A stretch of 64,000 nucleotides of DNA from Prescottella equi (GTDB lineage Bacteria; Actinomycetota; Actinomycetes; Mycobacteriales; Mycobacteriaceae), in contig NZ_JAIVAH010000006.1 of NCBI RefSeq assembly GCF_020171745.1, positions 62,001 through 126,000 on the forward strand. Direction: 5' to 3'. Of this stretch, positions 48,000 through 58,142 are shown piece after piece; within the stretch, counting starts at the first letter, position 1; each line of letters starts with the position of its first letter. Below the pieces are notes generated by a model. It searched no databases. It worked only from the letters and a program-made list of their open reading frames with translations, and was not told the origin of the DNA. A program made the position numbers and the translations under genes.

Positions 48000-49333
48000 C
48001 CGACAACCTTTTCTTCGCCCGGGGCCGCGCACACGATCCGGTTCCCAGCGTCGCCAACCGAATCCGCACCGAAGTTGCGGTCGGCCAAGGCACGCACGGT
48101 CGGCAGGTCTTCGTCCAGGAGCTCACGAAGCGACTCGAGACGAGCGTCGATCCCGGCGATCGTCTCGACCACCCTCGCACCGAACCCTGTGCTGGGCTCG
48201 ATCTCGAGATTGCCGACGCGGAACAGCCGGTACAAGCCTTCGACCTTGCCCTGGGTACCGAGAGTGATGGGCAGTGCGCCTCGGGCAATACTCATGATCG
48301 CCAGGTGCATCCGACCCGTGATCACCAGGTCCGCGTGGCCGGCGATATGCCGAATCTGCAACGGGGACAGCAACTCGGTGACGACGAGAGTGCCCGCCGG
48401 GAGGTCGACAGCCGACAGTTTCGCGATCTCGTGGCTGTCGTCACCCGACTCACGCATCACGTGCGGTACGAGCGCGACGGCGTAGCCGAGACGGTCCAGT
48501 TCGGACAGGATCGAGCGGTACTCGGCGGTCTGGTCGATTCGGCTACCGATCAGCGCGCTCATGTTGACCAGCGCGATCCGGCGGCCGTTCGCGACGCCGT
48601 CGAACCACTCGTCGAACGGCGCGTAGGGGCTCGTTCCATCGAGCGTGAACACTGTGTCGGCGACGGACTCCACGTTCGGAATCCCACTGGCGCGCAGTCT
48701 CTCCGCGCTGAGAGGCTCTCGCGCCATGCACGTCACCATCGGTCCCGCATCGGCGAGAGCTCGCCGGGCCGACGAATGCGCCGCGTCGGACCAACTGAAG
48801 CCGAGGACGCGGCCCTCCACGCCGAAGTCCGATCCTGTTCGTAGACAACTGCTACGGGCGATCGATCCGGTCGGGTTGTACAAACCGTCCATGAGGTCCG
48901 CACCGATGACCCGCAGACGCCGACAACGGCGGATCAAGCGCACGAAGCGGACGACGTCGCGGGTACGGGTCCATGGTTGCCCGTCGATGAGATTCGGCAG
49001 CGCCAGGACGGTCGTCCTGGACCGGTTCCGTTCGGGAATCTCCGCAGCGCTATGGGAGTCGAGGATCACGACGATCTCGCCAGGCGTGTTGTCGAGGACC
49101 GCTTCCAGCATCGCCTGGTCGCCGATGTTCCCGTGGCCGGTTGCACCGATCACCACCGTCGTGTCGCTGGAGTTCGTTTCATCCCGGTCCAGGAGACGAA
49201 TCACCCGCGCGACCATACGGTCGTGATCCCACAGGATCCGGTACCAGAGCCGCGAGTCACGCAGTCGCACCACAGTCCCGCGCGCTGACCGCCGCATGGC
49301 TGCGCGCATATTCTCCGTCGTCCCCGAAGTCAT
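47996..49333 (-). CDS. Polysaccharide pyruvyl transferase family protein
   Basis: This 445-residue protein has the PS_pyruv_trans layout. GATGHGNIGDQAMLEAVL (about 63-80) forms the N-terminal nucleotide-type loop. ITGRMHLAIMSIARG near 330 carries the conserved Arg/His pair. It should add ketal pyruvate to a sugar of the exopolysaccharide, giving negative charge. ATG 49333 overlaps the flippase stop as ATGA; the frame is open to 49369 but would overlap the flippase gene further. The acceptor sugar cannot be deduced. Confidence 0.87.
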   Translation of the reverse strand: MTSGTTENMRAAMRRSARGTVVRLRDSRLWYRILWDHDRMVARVIRLLDRDETNSSDTTVVIGATGHGNIGDQAMLEAVLDNTPGEIVVILDSHSAAEIPERNRSRTTVLALPNLIDGQPWTRTRDVVRFVRLIRRCRRLRVIGADLMDGLYNPTGSIARSSCLRTGSDFGVEGRVLGFSWSDAAHSSARRALADAGPMVTCMAREPLSAERLRASGIPNVESVADTVFTLDGTSPYAPFDEWFDGVANGRRIALVNMSALIGSRIDQTAEYRSILSELDRLGYAVALVPHVMRESGDDSHEIAKLSAVDLPAGTLVVTELLSPLQIRHIAGHADLVITGRMHLAIMSIARGALPITLGTQGKVEGLYRLFRVGNLEIEPSTGFGARVVETIAGIDARLESLRELLDEDLPTVRALADRNFGADSVGDAGNRIVCAAPGEEKVVG

Positions 49334-50574
49334 TTCCGTCCTTTGTTCCAGAGTGCGAACTCCCGCCAACTACCCACAGCCCGACCAGCTTCCGCCGCGG
49401 CGAGCGCTGCCTGGGAGCCTGCAGCACCCGCCGACCAGCTACCCAGAATCACGAGAACCAGCGAGAGCGGTGCGAAGATCACTTTCACCCGCACGACTTT
49501 GCGGATGAGACCGACGGAACGGAGCGCAAGGCCGGCACCCATCGCGATGCAGAGGCCCGCGGAGGCGGCACCGGCGAACGGCAGCACGGCCATCGCCGCA
49601 TCCGACGTCTCACCGAGCAGTCCGACCACGAGGCGATCAGGCGCCAGGTACATCGTCGCCACGACGACCGCCGAGCCGACAGCACCCGCAGCGGAGTATC
49701 CACACGCCAGCACGAAGAGCGCACGGTGGCGCCCCTTCCGAGCAAGCAGTGAAGCTTCGGAACCCAGTGCCACCAGCCCGCCCCGCAAGATGAGCTGGAG
49801 TGGCGCAAGCAGAATCTGCGCACCCCGGAGTGCACCTGCTGCGGCGGCCCCTCCGAACGCCGAAACGATGTACATCGCGGACTGGCTGACGCCGTTGGTG
49901 GTCACGAAGTCGGCGAGGTACGCGCGTCCACCCGGCCAGGTCACACGCACCCACCGAACCCCGTCGCGAATACGAACTCGTACGGGACACAACCACAACC
50001 CGAGCAGGGCAGAAATCGTCGCGGCTGCGAGCCAGGGCACGAGGTAGTGCGCAAGATCCAGTGAGCCGGCAGCAACGACCAGTCCGATCGCCTGAGCTGC
50101 GAAGAACACGACATCGGTCACGAGCGCCGCGGTCGAGCGTCGCTCGTGAATCAGAATGAATCGGCAGTGGTCCTGCAGCGTCGTCATCGGTACGATCGCG
50201 CCCGCAACGAGCAACGCGGCCGAGAAATCCGTGAACACGAATCCGCTCGCGGCCACGAGAACTCCCCCAGCGCAACCCAGCAAGAGGTTGGCACTGGTAC
50301 ATCCGTCGTATTGCCCTGTGCCGTAGGCATCCTCGGCGGTGGCGTCGCGGAAGACGATCAACTCGGTGGACAATGCCCGCACCACGCCGAGCATGATGAC
50401 CGTGGTCGCCGTGATCAGCGAGAACACCCCGAGCATCGTCTGGTCCAACGACCTCGCAACCACCACCGCAAGGAGCAGCGACGCGAGACTGGCGATTGTC
50501 TGGGCCGCGACCGACGAGCCGAGCCTGGCGATCTTCCGCAACTTGGATGTCGGCGTCGCCTGCAGGTCAGCCAT
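49330..50574 (-). CDS. Lipid-linked oligosaccharide flippase (Wzx/MOP superfamily)
   Basis: This 414-residue protein has about 12 predicted membrane helices and the look of a polysaccharide flippase (SSVAAQTIASLASLLLAVVVARSL at the start). It probably moves undecaprenyl-linked repeat units across the membrane. ATG 50574 overlaps the preceding ligase gene by 8 nt. It ends in the basic tail WNKGRK. Confidence 0.85.
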   Translation of the reverse strand: MADLQATPTSKLRKIARLGSSVAAQTIASLASLLLAVVVARSLDQTMLGVFSLITATTVIMLGVVRALSTELIVFRDATAEDAYGTGQYDGCTSANLLLGCAGGVLVAASGFVFTDFSAALLVAGAIVPMTTLQDHCRFILIHERRSTAALVTDVVFFAAQAIGLVVAAGSLDLAHYLVPWLAAATISALLGLWLCPVRVRIRDGVRWVRVTWPGGRAYLADFVTTNGVSQSAMYIVSAFGGAAAAGALRGAQILLAPLQLILRGGLVALGSEASLLARKGRHRALFVLACGYSAAGAVGSAVVVATMYLAPDRLVVGLLGETSDAAMAVLPFAGAASAGLCIAMGAGLALRSVGLIRKVVRVKVIFAPLSLVLVILGSWSAGAAGSQAALAAAEAGRAVGSWREFALWNKGRK

Positions 50575-51904
50575 CGCGTGACCGCCGACGACTCGCCGCG
50601 GCAGCCGCCGCCACTCCCACGAAGAGGAAGAACAGCTGTGAAACTCCCGCGTCGTTGAGGTAGGGATGAATCACCATGGCAAGTACCAGGAACGGCGTCG
50701 CTGCGACAACGGCGGTCGCTACAGCACCCGCCGAACGCCATTCCGGGGTCGATGCGCCGGCACCCCGGTAGGCGACGACCACAGCGACGATCAACAGAAC
50801 GATCAGCGCGAGAAGCAGCAGTACACCTCCGCGCAGGAGGACAGCGATGTACATCGACTCGGGGTACGCGAAGACCGCGTCCGCCTCCGATGTCGGACCG
50901 TAACCGGTCCAGAAGTGCTCCCCGATGATCGGCAGAAAGTCTCGTTGCCAGACGTTGAGGCGATACGCAATCGTCTGCGGAAGCTCCCCACCGCTGTTCG
51001 CGCTCTGCGCGATGACTCGCGAGTTCAGCTCCTGTCCTACGGGAGTCTCGAAGAAGACGATCAGTGAGACCACTGTGGCAACGAACAGGTAGGTCAGCTT
51101 GCCGCGGAGGAGCGCCACGACGGCCGCGCCACCGAGCCCCACCGCGATCGGCGCAAAGGTCAGGGTGGTCAGGAGCCCGGCGAGGGTTGCTCCGATCGGA
51201 AGCCACATCCATTTGCTCGCACGGACGATGCCGAGTCCTCCGGCCATCACTGCAATGCCGAGGATCAGCACCAGCGCCAGATAGCCCCCCAGCGCATGCC
51301 AGGCGAAGAAGAGGCCGAAGCTTCGCGGCGCCTTCCACAACAGAGGATCAGCGATGTGAACGTTTCCGGTGACGAAGGTGCCGAGGTCCCGGCTGGGCTG
51401 GAACCCTGCCAGCTGGAGAACAGCAATCGTGCCCATCACGCCGCCGCACCAGATCAGGACCTGGACGAACCTCTCCGCCACGAGGGCGAAGTTCGCGAAG
51501 TTGAACGCGATCACGAAGAGGATCAGGTACTGGGCGACGCCGATAGCATCCTGGACGAGCAACGACAACGGCAGATCCGAACGGTGGACCGCGCTCGTCA
51601 GACCGACTACGAAACTGACTCCGACGAAAGCGAACACTGCACCGAAAGCGGGGCCTGATGTTCTCAGCCTCGGGCCGAGCCGGATCAGGCACCACACGCC
51701 TAGTGCGACTGTCAGGACTTCCGAAAGGCGCAGCCCCGGCACGACAAGTCCGCGAGCCGATCCGGCCGACGTCGGCACCGCCGCCATCGCAATGGCCACA
51801 AGCCAGGTCTCCACTCGACCCAGACTCTGCTTGACCGGCGGACCAGCTTCCGCCGGATCGCCGGACGCGACGGCGTGTTCGTGGACGGCGCTCGCCAATG
51901 CCAC
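50567..51904 (-). CDS. O-antigen ligase/polymerase-like membrane protein
   Basis: This 445-residue protein has about 12 membrane helices and a periplasmic loop with GEHFWTGYGPTSEADAVFAYPES, the region expected to carry catalytic residues in Wzy/WaaL-type proteins. It probably polymerises or transfers the exopolysaccharide repeat unit outside the membrane. The GTG at 51904 is supported by AGAGG 7 nt upstream. It lies 18 nt after the nitroreductase stop. Confidence 0.85.
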   Translation of the reverse strand: MALASAVHEHAVASGDPAEAGPPVKQSLGRVETWLVAIAMAAVPTSAGSARGLVVPGLRLSEVLTVALGVWCLIRLGPRLRTSGPAFGAVFAFVGVSFVVGLTSAVHRSDLPLSLLVQDAIGVAQYLILFVIAFNFANFALVAERFVQVLIWCGGVMGTIAVLQLAGFQPSRDLGTFVTGNVHIADPLLWKAPRSFGLFFAWHALGGYLALVLILGIAVMAGGLGIVRASKWMWLPIGATLAGLLTTLTFAPIAVGLGGAAVVALLRGKLTYLFVATVVSLIVFFETPVGQELNSRVIAQSANSGGELPQTIAYRLNVWQRDFLPIIGEHFWTGYGPTSEADAVFAYPESMYIAVLLRGGVLLLLALIVLLIVAVVVAYRGAGASTPEWRSAGAVATAVVAATPFLVLAMVIHPYLNDAGVSQLFFLFVGVAAAAAASRRRSRDG

Positions 51905-51922
51905 CTCAGAACCTCTGTCCGG

Positions 51923-52930
51923 TCACGAGATCACTACCGGACGGGAAGGCGATCGCGTCACCAGAATCTCTCCTGCCGGTGCACCGACGACCATCAGGGT
52001 GACCACGACTTCGTTGGGAGGCAGGGACAGTTCCGCCCGCAGTCGCCTGTCGTCTGCGGCGGTCCTGCTCCAGTTCAGCGCACACGTGCCCAGACCAGCC
52101 GCATGCAACGCGTACATCAGGGACATCGCGAACATGCCGCCGTCGACGAATGCCTGACTTCGCTCACCAGGTGCCACGAAGGCCTCGATATCCTGGGAAA
52201 CGACCAATACATGGCTCGCGGTATGACCGAAACCTTTATTGCCGTTCTGATGTGCAAGAACAGCATCGGCTTGCGGTCCACGTTCGAAGATTCGCACGCG
52301 GGACCCCTGCCGATTGCACACCGAGGGCGACGTTGCGGCCAACGCAACCGCGTCCTCGATGACCGAACGGCTGGGGACGTCGAGCGCGAAATTGCGCACA
52401 CTGTGTCGGGAACGGACGAACTTGGCAAACGACTCGGCGGTCACACCGCTCGCCTCAGCCGCACTCGGCCCGATCGGTTCGACGCCTCCGAGCTGCGCAT
52501 CGACACGGGCCGGGTTGTTGGCCGCGAGCTTTGCCGCCCGATCCCGTGCCTCACTCACCCAGTCCGGGGCCGCGCCGCCTGTCGAATCGTTCGAACCGAA
52601 GTAGGCGTCGAGGGCACCCACCGCGGCGGTCACAACGTATTGGTCCACCTCGTCCAAGGGCGCGCGGGCGCAGACCCTCTCGGTGTTGTCGAGCAATCGT
52701 CCGATCACGTCGCGTCCGAACCACTCACGCGGCCGTGGCAGGGCCAACCCCTTCTCGAGCCTGTGTGCGTCCATCACGATCTCGGCGCGCAGCCCACGGG
52801 CTCCTCGATCGGCCATACCGGAATGCGTGCGGAAGCGTCGCCAGTCAACCCAGTACGACGCCGCAAGCATTACCTGATCACGCCCACGACGGAGCGTCGG
52901 CCGGCCTGCCAACCATGCCCGGGGATTCAC
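51923..52930 (-). CDS. Nitroreductase-family protein in exopolysaccharide operon
   Basis: This 335-residue protein has an FMN-binding nitroreductase domain in its C-terminal two-thirds. RSRHSVRNFALDVPSRS and SPSVCNRQGSRVRIF form the phosphate and flavin contacts, and GGMFAMSLMYALHAAGLG the dimer-core helix. The N-terminal 150 residues are an extension not found in stand-alone enzymes, containing VMDAHRLEKGLALPRPREWFG. Similar proteins occur in polysaccharide loci with pyruvyl transferases, where the substrate is unknown. The GTG at 52930 overlaps the upstream glycosyltransferase stop as GTGA. Confidence 0.82.
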   Translation of the reverse strand: MNPRAWLAGRPTLRRGRDQVMLAASYWVDWRRFRTHSGMADRGARGLRAEIVMDAHRLEKGLALPRPREWFGRDVIGRLLDNTERVCARAPLDEVDQYVVTAAVGALDAYFGSNDSTGGAAPDWVSEARDRAAKLAANNPARVDAQLGGVEPIGPSAAEASGVTAESFAKFVRSRHSVRNFALDVPSRSVIEDAVALAATSPSVCNRQGSRVRIFERGPQADAVLAHQNGNKGFGHTASHVLVVSQDIEAFVAPGERSQAFVDGGMFAMSLMYALHAAGLGTCALNWSRTAADDRRLRAELSLPPNEVVVTLMVVGAPAGEILVTRSPSRPVVIS

Positions 52931-53889
52931 TGGGCCCCTGCCGGCTGGGTGATGACGCGGCGAACGTTGTCGATCTGACGGTCCTGCTCGAAGATGCGCT
53001 CTTCGAGTACACGCGCCGAGTTCTCACGAAGCTGAGCGTTCTGCTCGAAGGCCTGCAGTACCTTGTCGCGAATGTCACCGGCCGAGCAATCCGAGTACAG
53101 AGCGGCGTTGCCGAAGTAGTCGCGGAGCAAGGCGAAATCCGATGTCACCACGGGCACGCCCCACATCAGGGCTTCGTAGCCGGCGCGTTGCATCGTGTGG
53201 TCGCGGGTAGTGAGAGCGAGCACAACGCTCGCACGCCGCATCGTCTCGTCGTAGTCCTCATTCGAGAGGTAACCGGTGAACGAGACGTTTGCCGGCGCAG
53301 CCTCACGCCAACTGTCCGGGGCCCTACCGGTGAGAAGGAACGTAGTGTCCGGCAGCGCCCGGGCCGCATCGAGAATCTCTGCCACCGGCTCGTCGGACGC
53401 GTATGCAAGTGGGCACAGCACAGTCTTCTCAGGGGCCGCGGACTCGACATCGGACGCCTTGTCGGACACCACATCGTGGAGTGCGAACGCCCGAACACCA
53501 TGCTCGGCGCAGACGTCGACCAACTGGTTGTTCGTCACGATCGCATAGTCGGATCTCAGAACACGCAGCGAAGGCTTCAAAGCCCACATCCACTTCGGGT
53601 CCGAGAAGACGCCGGTGTGCATATCGGCAACGAGCACGGTTCCCTTGCGTTTGAACAGTTTGGCGACGAACAACAGTGGAGCGGGCGGCAGCATCACGAC
53701 GACGGCCTTCCACCTTGTCTGCCGCACGATGCGAGCCGTCCGTATCGCCAGGTCGACATAACGCAAGGGAGCGAGCGCCCTGGGCCACTTCGACTCCATG
53801 AACACCGTCTCGGCGTTCAAACGAGTAGCGAGTTCAGCGCTTCTGCCGTGAAACTTAATCCAGCTTACGAAGACAGTTCGACCGTTCAT
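52927..53889 (-). CDS. GT4-like glycosyltransferase
   Basis: This 320-residue GT-B fold glycosyltransferase has an N-terminal domain with VVVMLPPAPLLFVAKLF and ADMHTGVF. Its C-terminal nucleotide-sugar site reads TFLLTGRAPDSW, VSFTGYLSNEDYDETMRRASVVLAL and MQRAGYEALMWGVPVVTSD, the last carrying the usual E of the EX7E motif. It should add one sugar to the lipid-linked repeat unit in the cytoplasm. ATG 53889 overlaps the upstream gene as ATGA. Confidence 0.85.
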   Translation of the reverse strand: MNGRTVFVSWIKFHGRSAELATRLNAETVFMESKWPRALAPLRYVDLAIRTARIVRQTRWKAVVVMLPPAPLLFVAKLFKRKGTVLVADMHTGVFSDPKWMWALKPSLRVLRSDYAIVTNNQLVDVCAEHGVRAFALHDVVSDKASDVESAAPEKTVLCPLAYASDEPVAEILDAARALPDTTFLLTGRAPDSWREAAPANVSFTGYLSNEDYDETMRRASVVLALTTRDHTMQRAGYEALMWGVPVVTSDFALLRDYFGNAALYSDCSAGDIRDKVLQAFEQNAQLRENSARVLEERIFEQDRQIDNVRRVITQPAGAQ

Positions 53890-54839
53890 GCCACCCTCAC
53901 CACTTTCCGAGCGCCCGCCGAGAGAATTGTTTCGGCGGTTAGATCCTCTGGTTCACAAACGACCCCGATTCCCGACTGTGTCAATGTCTTACACAGTTCG
54001 AGCTGATGGTCGTCGACATGCTCACCGCGTGCACGCCGCCTCGGAACGACTACGGGCACCTTCCCCTTGTCGAGAATTCGGAGAACGTTTCCGATTCCCG
54101 CGTGCGTGATCACGACATCGCACTCGTCGATTGCCTGATCGAAGTCCACGGTGGAGAGTTCCGCGACAGCCATGCCGTCCAGATCGGCGCGATCGGTTGC
54201 TCCGAGCTGCCAGACGGTGTTGTCGTCCGCCAGCCCCGTCGCACCGACCGAGTCGACGAGAGCGTCGAACCGATAGGGCCGAATCGTGCCGAGACTGACG
54301 AGGATCCGTGGACTCTGTGAAGACTTCGCCGCTTGCACTTCGAAGCGACCGAACACGGACGGACCTGGACCCCACTGCTTCGACCAGATCTGCCCCGGCG
54401 AGAGGCACGAGACACCAGGTACCCGACTGAGAATCTTGCCAGTCATGGATGGCCCGTCGAACCGGCAGGCACTCTCGACATAGAGCGAATCGATGCCGTG
54501 GAGCCTTGTCACGGGCAGCACACTGAGCGCGATGCCCGAACCGGTACTGATCGCGGCATCGAAATCCGCATCTCGCTTCAGGTGTGCACGCATGGCCCGC
54601 GCCCCGGCTAGCGCCGCACGAACATCGCGCGGGCTCACATAGTCGATGTAGACGACGTTCTTCCCCGCCAGGAGCGATCTGCTCTGCGGTGTGTCGAACG
54701 TGACCCACACCGAATCAACATTCATCGCCAAACTGTCACTGAGCCTGACCATCTCATCAAGGTGACCACCGGTGGAGGCTGCAACCAGCAGCCTCCGACC
54801 CCCGGCAATACCTTCAGGCCAGCTGTGAACCGTACTCAT
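53886..54839 (-). CDS. Fused Alg14/Alg13-like glycosyltransferase (GT28 type)
   Basis: This 317-residue protein combines two parts that are often separate. The N-terminal half looks like Alg14/PssD (LVAASTGGHLDEMVRLSDSL, membrane-docking). The C-terminal half looks like Alg13/PssE (ILVSLGTIRPYRFDALVDSV, then DVVITHAGIGNVLRIL and VVVPRRRARGEHVDDHQ). It probably adds the second sugar to the undecaprenyl-linked primer from a UDP-sugar. ATG 54839 has GAGAGGG upstream. The gap to the priming transferase is 66 nt with no gene. Confidence 0.87.
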   Translation of the reverse strand: MSTVHSWPEGIAGGRRLLVAASTGGHLDEMVRLSDSLAMNVDSVWVTFDTPQSRSLLAGKNVVYIDYVSPRDVRAALAGARAMRAHLKRDADFDAAISTGSGIALSVLPVTRLHGIDSLYVESACRFDGPSMTGKILSRVPGVSCLSPGQIWSKQWGPGPSVFGRFEVQAAKSSQSPRILVSLGTIRPYRFDALVDSVGATGLADDNTVWQLGATDRADLDGMAVAELSTVDFDQAIDECDVVITHAGIGNVLRILDKGKVPVVVPRRRARGEHVDDHQLELCKTLTQSGIGVVCEPEDLTAETILSAGARKVVRVA

Positions 54840-54905
54840 CTCTGACCCTCTCGAGCGTCGAACTGACCATCAATCCCGAATTCAGCCACGCCAAGGACCG
54901 AATCG

Positions 54906-56444
54906 TCAGTACGCTCCGCTACCCGCCGTAACAGCGCGGACGGTCTTGCCGACGATCAGGACGTCCTGCATCATCGACCAGTTCTCGACGTACGAAAGAT
55001 CCAGTCGCACAGTCTCATCCCAGGAGAGATCGCTGCGACCACTGACCTGCCACAGCCCGGTGAGTCCGGGCTTGACGAGCATCCGCCGGCGGACGGTGCC
55101 GTCGTAGGCCTCGACCTCACGGCGCAGCGGCGGCCGCGGGCCGACGACGCTCATCTCGCGGCGCAGCACGTTCACGAACTGCGGCAGCTCGTCGAGGCTG
55201 TACTTGCGCAGGAACTTTCCGACCGGGGTGATGCGGGGGTCGTCCTTCATCTTGAACAGGACGCCCGCACCTTCGTTCTGACCGAGTAGGGCGGCGACCT
55301 GCTTGTCGGCACCGTCGACCATCGTGCGGAACTTCAGCATCGGGAACGGGTTGCCGTTGATACCCATGCGCTCGGACTTGTAGAGGACCGGGCCCTTGCT
55401 CGTCGCCTTGACCGCGATCGCGGCGATCAACATCACCGGAGAGATCGCGATCAGTGCAGCGAGTGCGAAGCACATGTCGAAGGCGGTCTTACCGAAGCGC
55501 TTCGCGCCGTGGTAGCGCGGCTTCTCGACGTGGATCAGCGGGAACCCTGCGACGGGGCGCATCACGAGGCGCGGGCCGGCGACGTCGACGACGCCCGGCG
55601 CGACGACGAGGTCGACGTTGAGGGGCTCGAGATCCCAGACGAGACCACGGATTCCGTCGTGCCCCAACTGCTCGGTGGCCGTCACGACGACGGTGTCGGC
55701 ACCGCACGTCCGCAGCGCGTCCACCACGGAGTACTCGTTGCCCAGTACCGGAATCGCGCGACCGTCGACGACGACGTGCTCATCCTCGCGGCGCCCGTAA
55801 CCCGGCACGCAGACGCCGACGACGCGGTAGCCGGAGGCCGAGTCGCGCTCGAAGTTGCGCGTCATCGTCAGGACCGACTCGCGGTTACCCACGACGAGCA
55901 CCGATGTGTGGCAGTCACCCTGGCGACGCTTGTAGGTGACGACCTTGCGCATCGACCAACGCCCCAGCATGAGGCCGACCAGTCCTACCGGGAACGCGAT
56001 CGCCAGGTAGCCGCGCGCGATGTCGATGCGGAACAACAGGCTGATCATGGCGATGAGCCCGAACAACTGGAAGGCTGCGACACCGATCCGCCGGTACTCC
56101 TCGGCGCCGGCGCCGATGACCCGGGTCGACCGCGTGCGGTGGATCACCAGCATTGCGATCCACAGTCCGGCCAGCGCGACCGACATCATGGTGTAGCTGA
56201 AACCGGAGATGGTGCTCGTCGCGACGGACTGCGTCTCGGTACCGAATCGGACGACCTGCGCAGCAGCCACTGCGGCACCGACGATCACCGTATCGATGAT
56301 TCGCAGCCGACTGACGTAGCAGTGCTCCCACTTACTCCGCGAATTATGTTGGGGAGAAACCTCATCCACCAAGCGAAGCTGAGAGGACGACTCGTCCCCC
56401 GCCTCCAGCCCGGTCCCTGTTTCCAGGTAACGCGAAGCCGTCAC
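54906..56444 (-). CDS. Priming undecaprenyl-phosphate sugar phosphotransferase (WbaP/ExoY family)
   Basis: This 512-residue enzyme starts repeat-unit assembly. Four membrane helices come first, then a Rossmann-like segment ([14 protein letters not shown]). A fifth hydrophobic segment ([20 protein letters not shown]) precedes the catalytic domain, with [42 protein letters not shown] and [18 protein letters not shown]. It should transfer a hexose-1-phosphate to undecaprenyl phosphate. The start was set at GTG 56444 because GGAGG lies 7 nt upstream; an ATG at 56465 is in frame but has no site. It is the first gene of the eight-gene operon. Confidence 0.9.
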   Translation of the reverse strand: MTASRYLETGTGLEAGDESSSQLRLVDEVSPQHNSRSKWEHCYVSRLRIIDTVIVGAAVAAAQVVRFGTETQSVATSTISGFSYTMMSVALAGLWIAMLVIHRTRSTRVIGAGAEEYRRIGVAAFQLFGLIAMISLLFRIDIARGYLAIAFPVGLVGLMLGRWSMRKVVTYKRRQGDCHTSVLVVGNRESVLTMTRNFERDSASGYRVVGVCVPGYGRREDEHVVVDGRAIPVLGNEYSVVDALRTCGADTVVVTATEQLGHDGIRGLVWDLEPLNVDLVVAPGVVDVAGPRLVMRPVAGFPLIHVEKPRYHGAKRFGKTAFDMCFALAALIAISPVMLIAAIAVKATSKGPVLYKSERMGINGNPFPMLKFRTMVDGADKQVAALLGQNEGAGVLFKMKDDPRITPVGKFLRKYSLDELPQFVNVLRREMSVVGPRPPLRREVEAYDGTVRRRMLVKPGLTGLWQVSGRSDLSWDETVRLDLSYVENWSMMQDVLIVGKTVRAVTAGSGAY

Positions 56445-57222
56445 GCCTTCACCTCCATCGACCATTCACACGAAATGACCCCCGACGGGTCGATACGTTG
56501 TCGAACTCGAGCCGGCGCCCGACCGAAGTCGAACTGCCAACCCGTCCCACCCGCTCCAGTCCCCCCGGCCCGGCGCCCGAAGGCGACGACACCGGTGGAC
56601 GTCTCCATCACCAGACCCCGAGCAAGACTGGGAAGGCAGTGAATTCATCCCCGAAACAGATGTGCTTCAGATGCGAGAAATCGCTTTGCACCGTCCGCTG
56701 TACGCAAACGTTCTAACACGCCCCGGTGCCCGCCAAAAGTCGAACGAACCAGGTCCGAAAGTTGGGCGTTCGTCCGGTTCGGTGACGACGCTGGTTGGAC
56801 GAACGTCCACAAAGAACCTCGGTCAGAGCACAAGGTCCCACCCGAAATTAACGGGGAGACTGACCCTTTAAGAAAACAGGTACGGCAGTACTACTACCGG
56901 GTAACCAGACCGACCTGCGGAGACCATCCGCACTCGGTGCCTGATCCCCCGCCACCCGATACCGAGAACGCACCACTCGAACTGGCGAGCGCACACCTGC
57001 AGGGACCTTCGACTAGGGCAGAGTCCGTCTGAATCGATGCACAGAACCACCAAATCGCAGCAGGCCGACACCACTACTGGACACCTGTCAATGTGACGGA
57101 AAACACAGGCACCGACTTGGTCGCTCGACCGGCGGCGCGACTCGACCAATCGCCTCATGCAAGCGATGCCTGAAACTTCAACTATGCCAATGGAGCTCGC
57201 ACCGCGATGCCCGCCGGCATGC
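56445..57222. promoter_or_regulatory. 778-bp gap before the exopolysaccharide operon, with a palindrome
   Basis: No gene is supported here. TGGACGAACGTCCA (56796-56809; 6-bp arms around AA) is palindromic. A near-copy, GGGCGTTCGTCC, lies at 56764-56775. Together they could form an operator for the operon starting at 56444. The long untranslated distance leaves room for a leader RNA. No clear -35/-10 pair was found. Confidence 0.4.
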
Positions 57223-57810
57223 TCAGTTGGTGCGGCGGCCGGGATGCGTGGGGAAGTTCAGGTACGCGCGCGACGGGGTGGGACCACGCTGCCCCTGGTA
57301 CTTGGATCCGACGGCGGAACTGCCGTAAGGATTCTCGGCTGCACTCGTGAGCCGCAGCAGGCAGAGCTGACCGATCTTCATCCCGGGCCACAACGTGATC
57401 GGGAGATTGGCGACATTGGACAGCTCGAGCGTGATGTGCCCACTGAACCCGGGGTCGATGAACCCGGCGGTGGAATGCGTGAGCAGGCCCAGTCGACCGA
57501 GGCTCGACTTGCCTTCGAGGCGGCCGGCCAGGTCGTCGGGAAGCGTGCACACCTCGAGCGTCGAGCCGAGGACGAACTCGCCGGGGTGGAGCACGAACGG
57601 CTCCCCTGCGACCGGTTCGACGAGCGAGGTCAGCTCGTCCTGCTGCAGCGCCGGGTCGATGTGGGTGTACTTCGTATTGTCGAAGACGCGGAACAGGCTG
57701 TCGAGTCGCACGTCCACACTCGAGGGCTGCACCATCTCGGGAACGAACGGGTCGATCCCGAGTCGTCCGGATGAAACCTCGGCGCGGATGTCACGATCAG
57801 AGAGCAGCAC
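57223..57810 (-). CDS. dcd: dCTP deaminase
   Basis: This 195-residue enzyme makes dUMP precursors by deaminating dCTP. In M. tuberculosis the homologous Dcd is bifunctional, releasing dUMP directly. The signature [20 protein letters not shown] (100-119) runs into [11 protein letters not shown], with the catalytic Glu at about 129. The C-terminus [19 protein letters not shown] forms the lid. The GTG at 57810 is the only start giving the standard [10 protein letters not shown]-terminus. The linkage dcd-tRNA-Gly is the same as in mycobacteria. Confidence 0.95.
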   Translation of the reverse strand: MLLSDRDIRAEVSSGRLGIDPFVPEMVQPSSVDVRLDSLFRVFDNTKYTHIDPALQQDELTSLVEPVAGEPFVLHPGEFVLGSTLEVCTLPDDLAGRLEGKSSLGRLGLLTHSTAGFIDPGFSGHITLELSNVANLPITLWPGMKIGQLCLLRLTSAAENPYGSSAVGSKYQGQRGPTPSRAYLNFPTHPGRRTN

Positions 57811-57970
57811 AGCACGAGGCTACCGGGACGGCGAGTGTGACCGGCGCGGACCTCGCATTTCCGACCCTCGACCGACGCGGATTCGAAGGGTCGAACACCT
57901 GCGATTGGCCTTCTGCTACAGTTGCCGCTTGCAGGCTCCGGATCTTCGGATATCGGCAAAAGCCCTGCTC

Positions 57971-58044
57971 GCCGATGTAGTTCAATGGTAGAACATCAGC
58001 TTCCCAAGCTGAATACGCGGGTTCGATTCCCGTCATCGGCTCCA
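57971..58044 (+). tRNA. tRNA-Gly (anticodon CCC)
   Basis: This is a 74-nt tRNA with an encoded CCA end. The acceptor stem pairs GCCGATG (57971-57977) with CATCGGC (58034-58040). The anticodon stem is TCAGC/GCTGA around the loop TTCCCAA, giving anticodon CCC. The T-loop TTCGATT is standard. The 3' end borders an accessory region with an integrase remnant, so it may be an integration site. Confidence 0.96.
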
Positions 58045-58142
58045 TCCAGGACGCTCTCTCGTCTCGACGATCTCTCTTCTCTCTCTGACTCCACTCAGCT
58101 CGGCTCCTGCAGATCTCCCGCAGCGAGTCCGCGCACTTCGCG

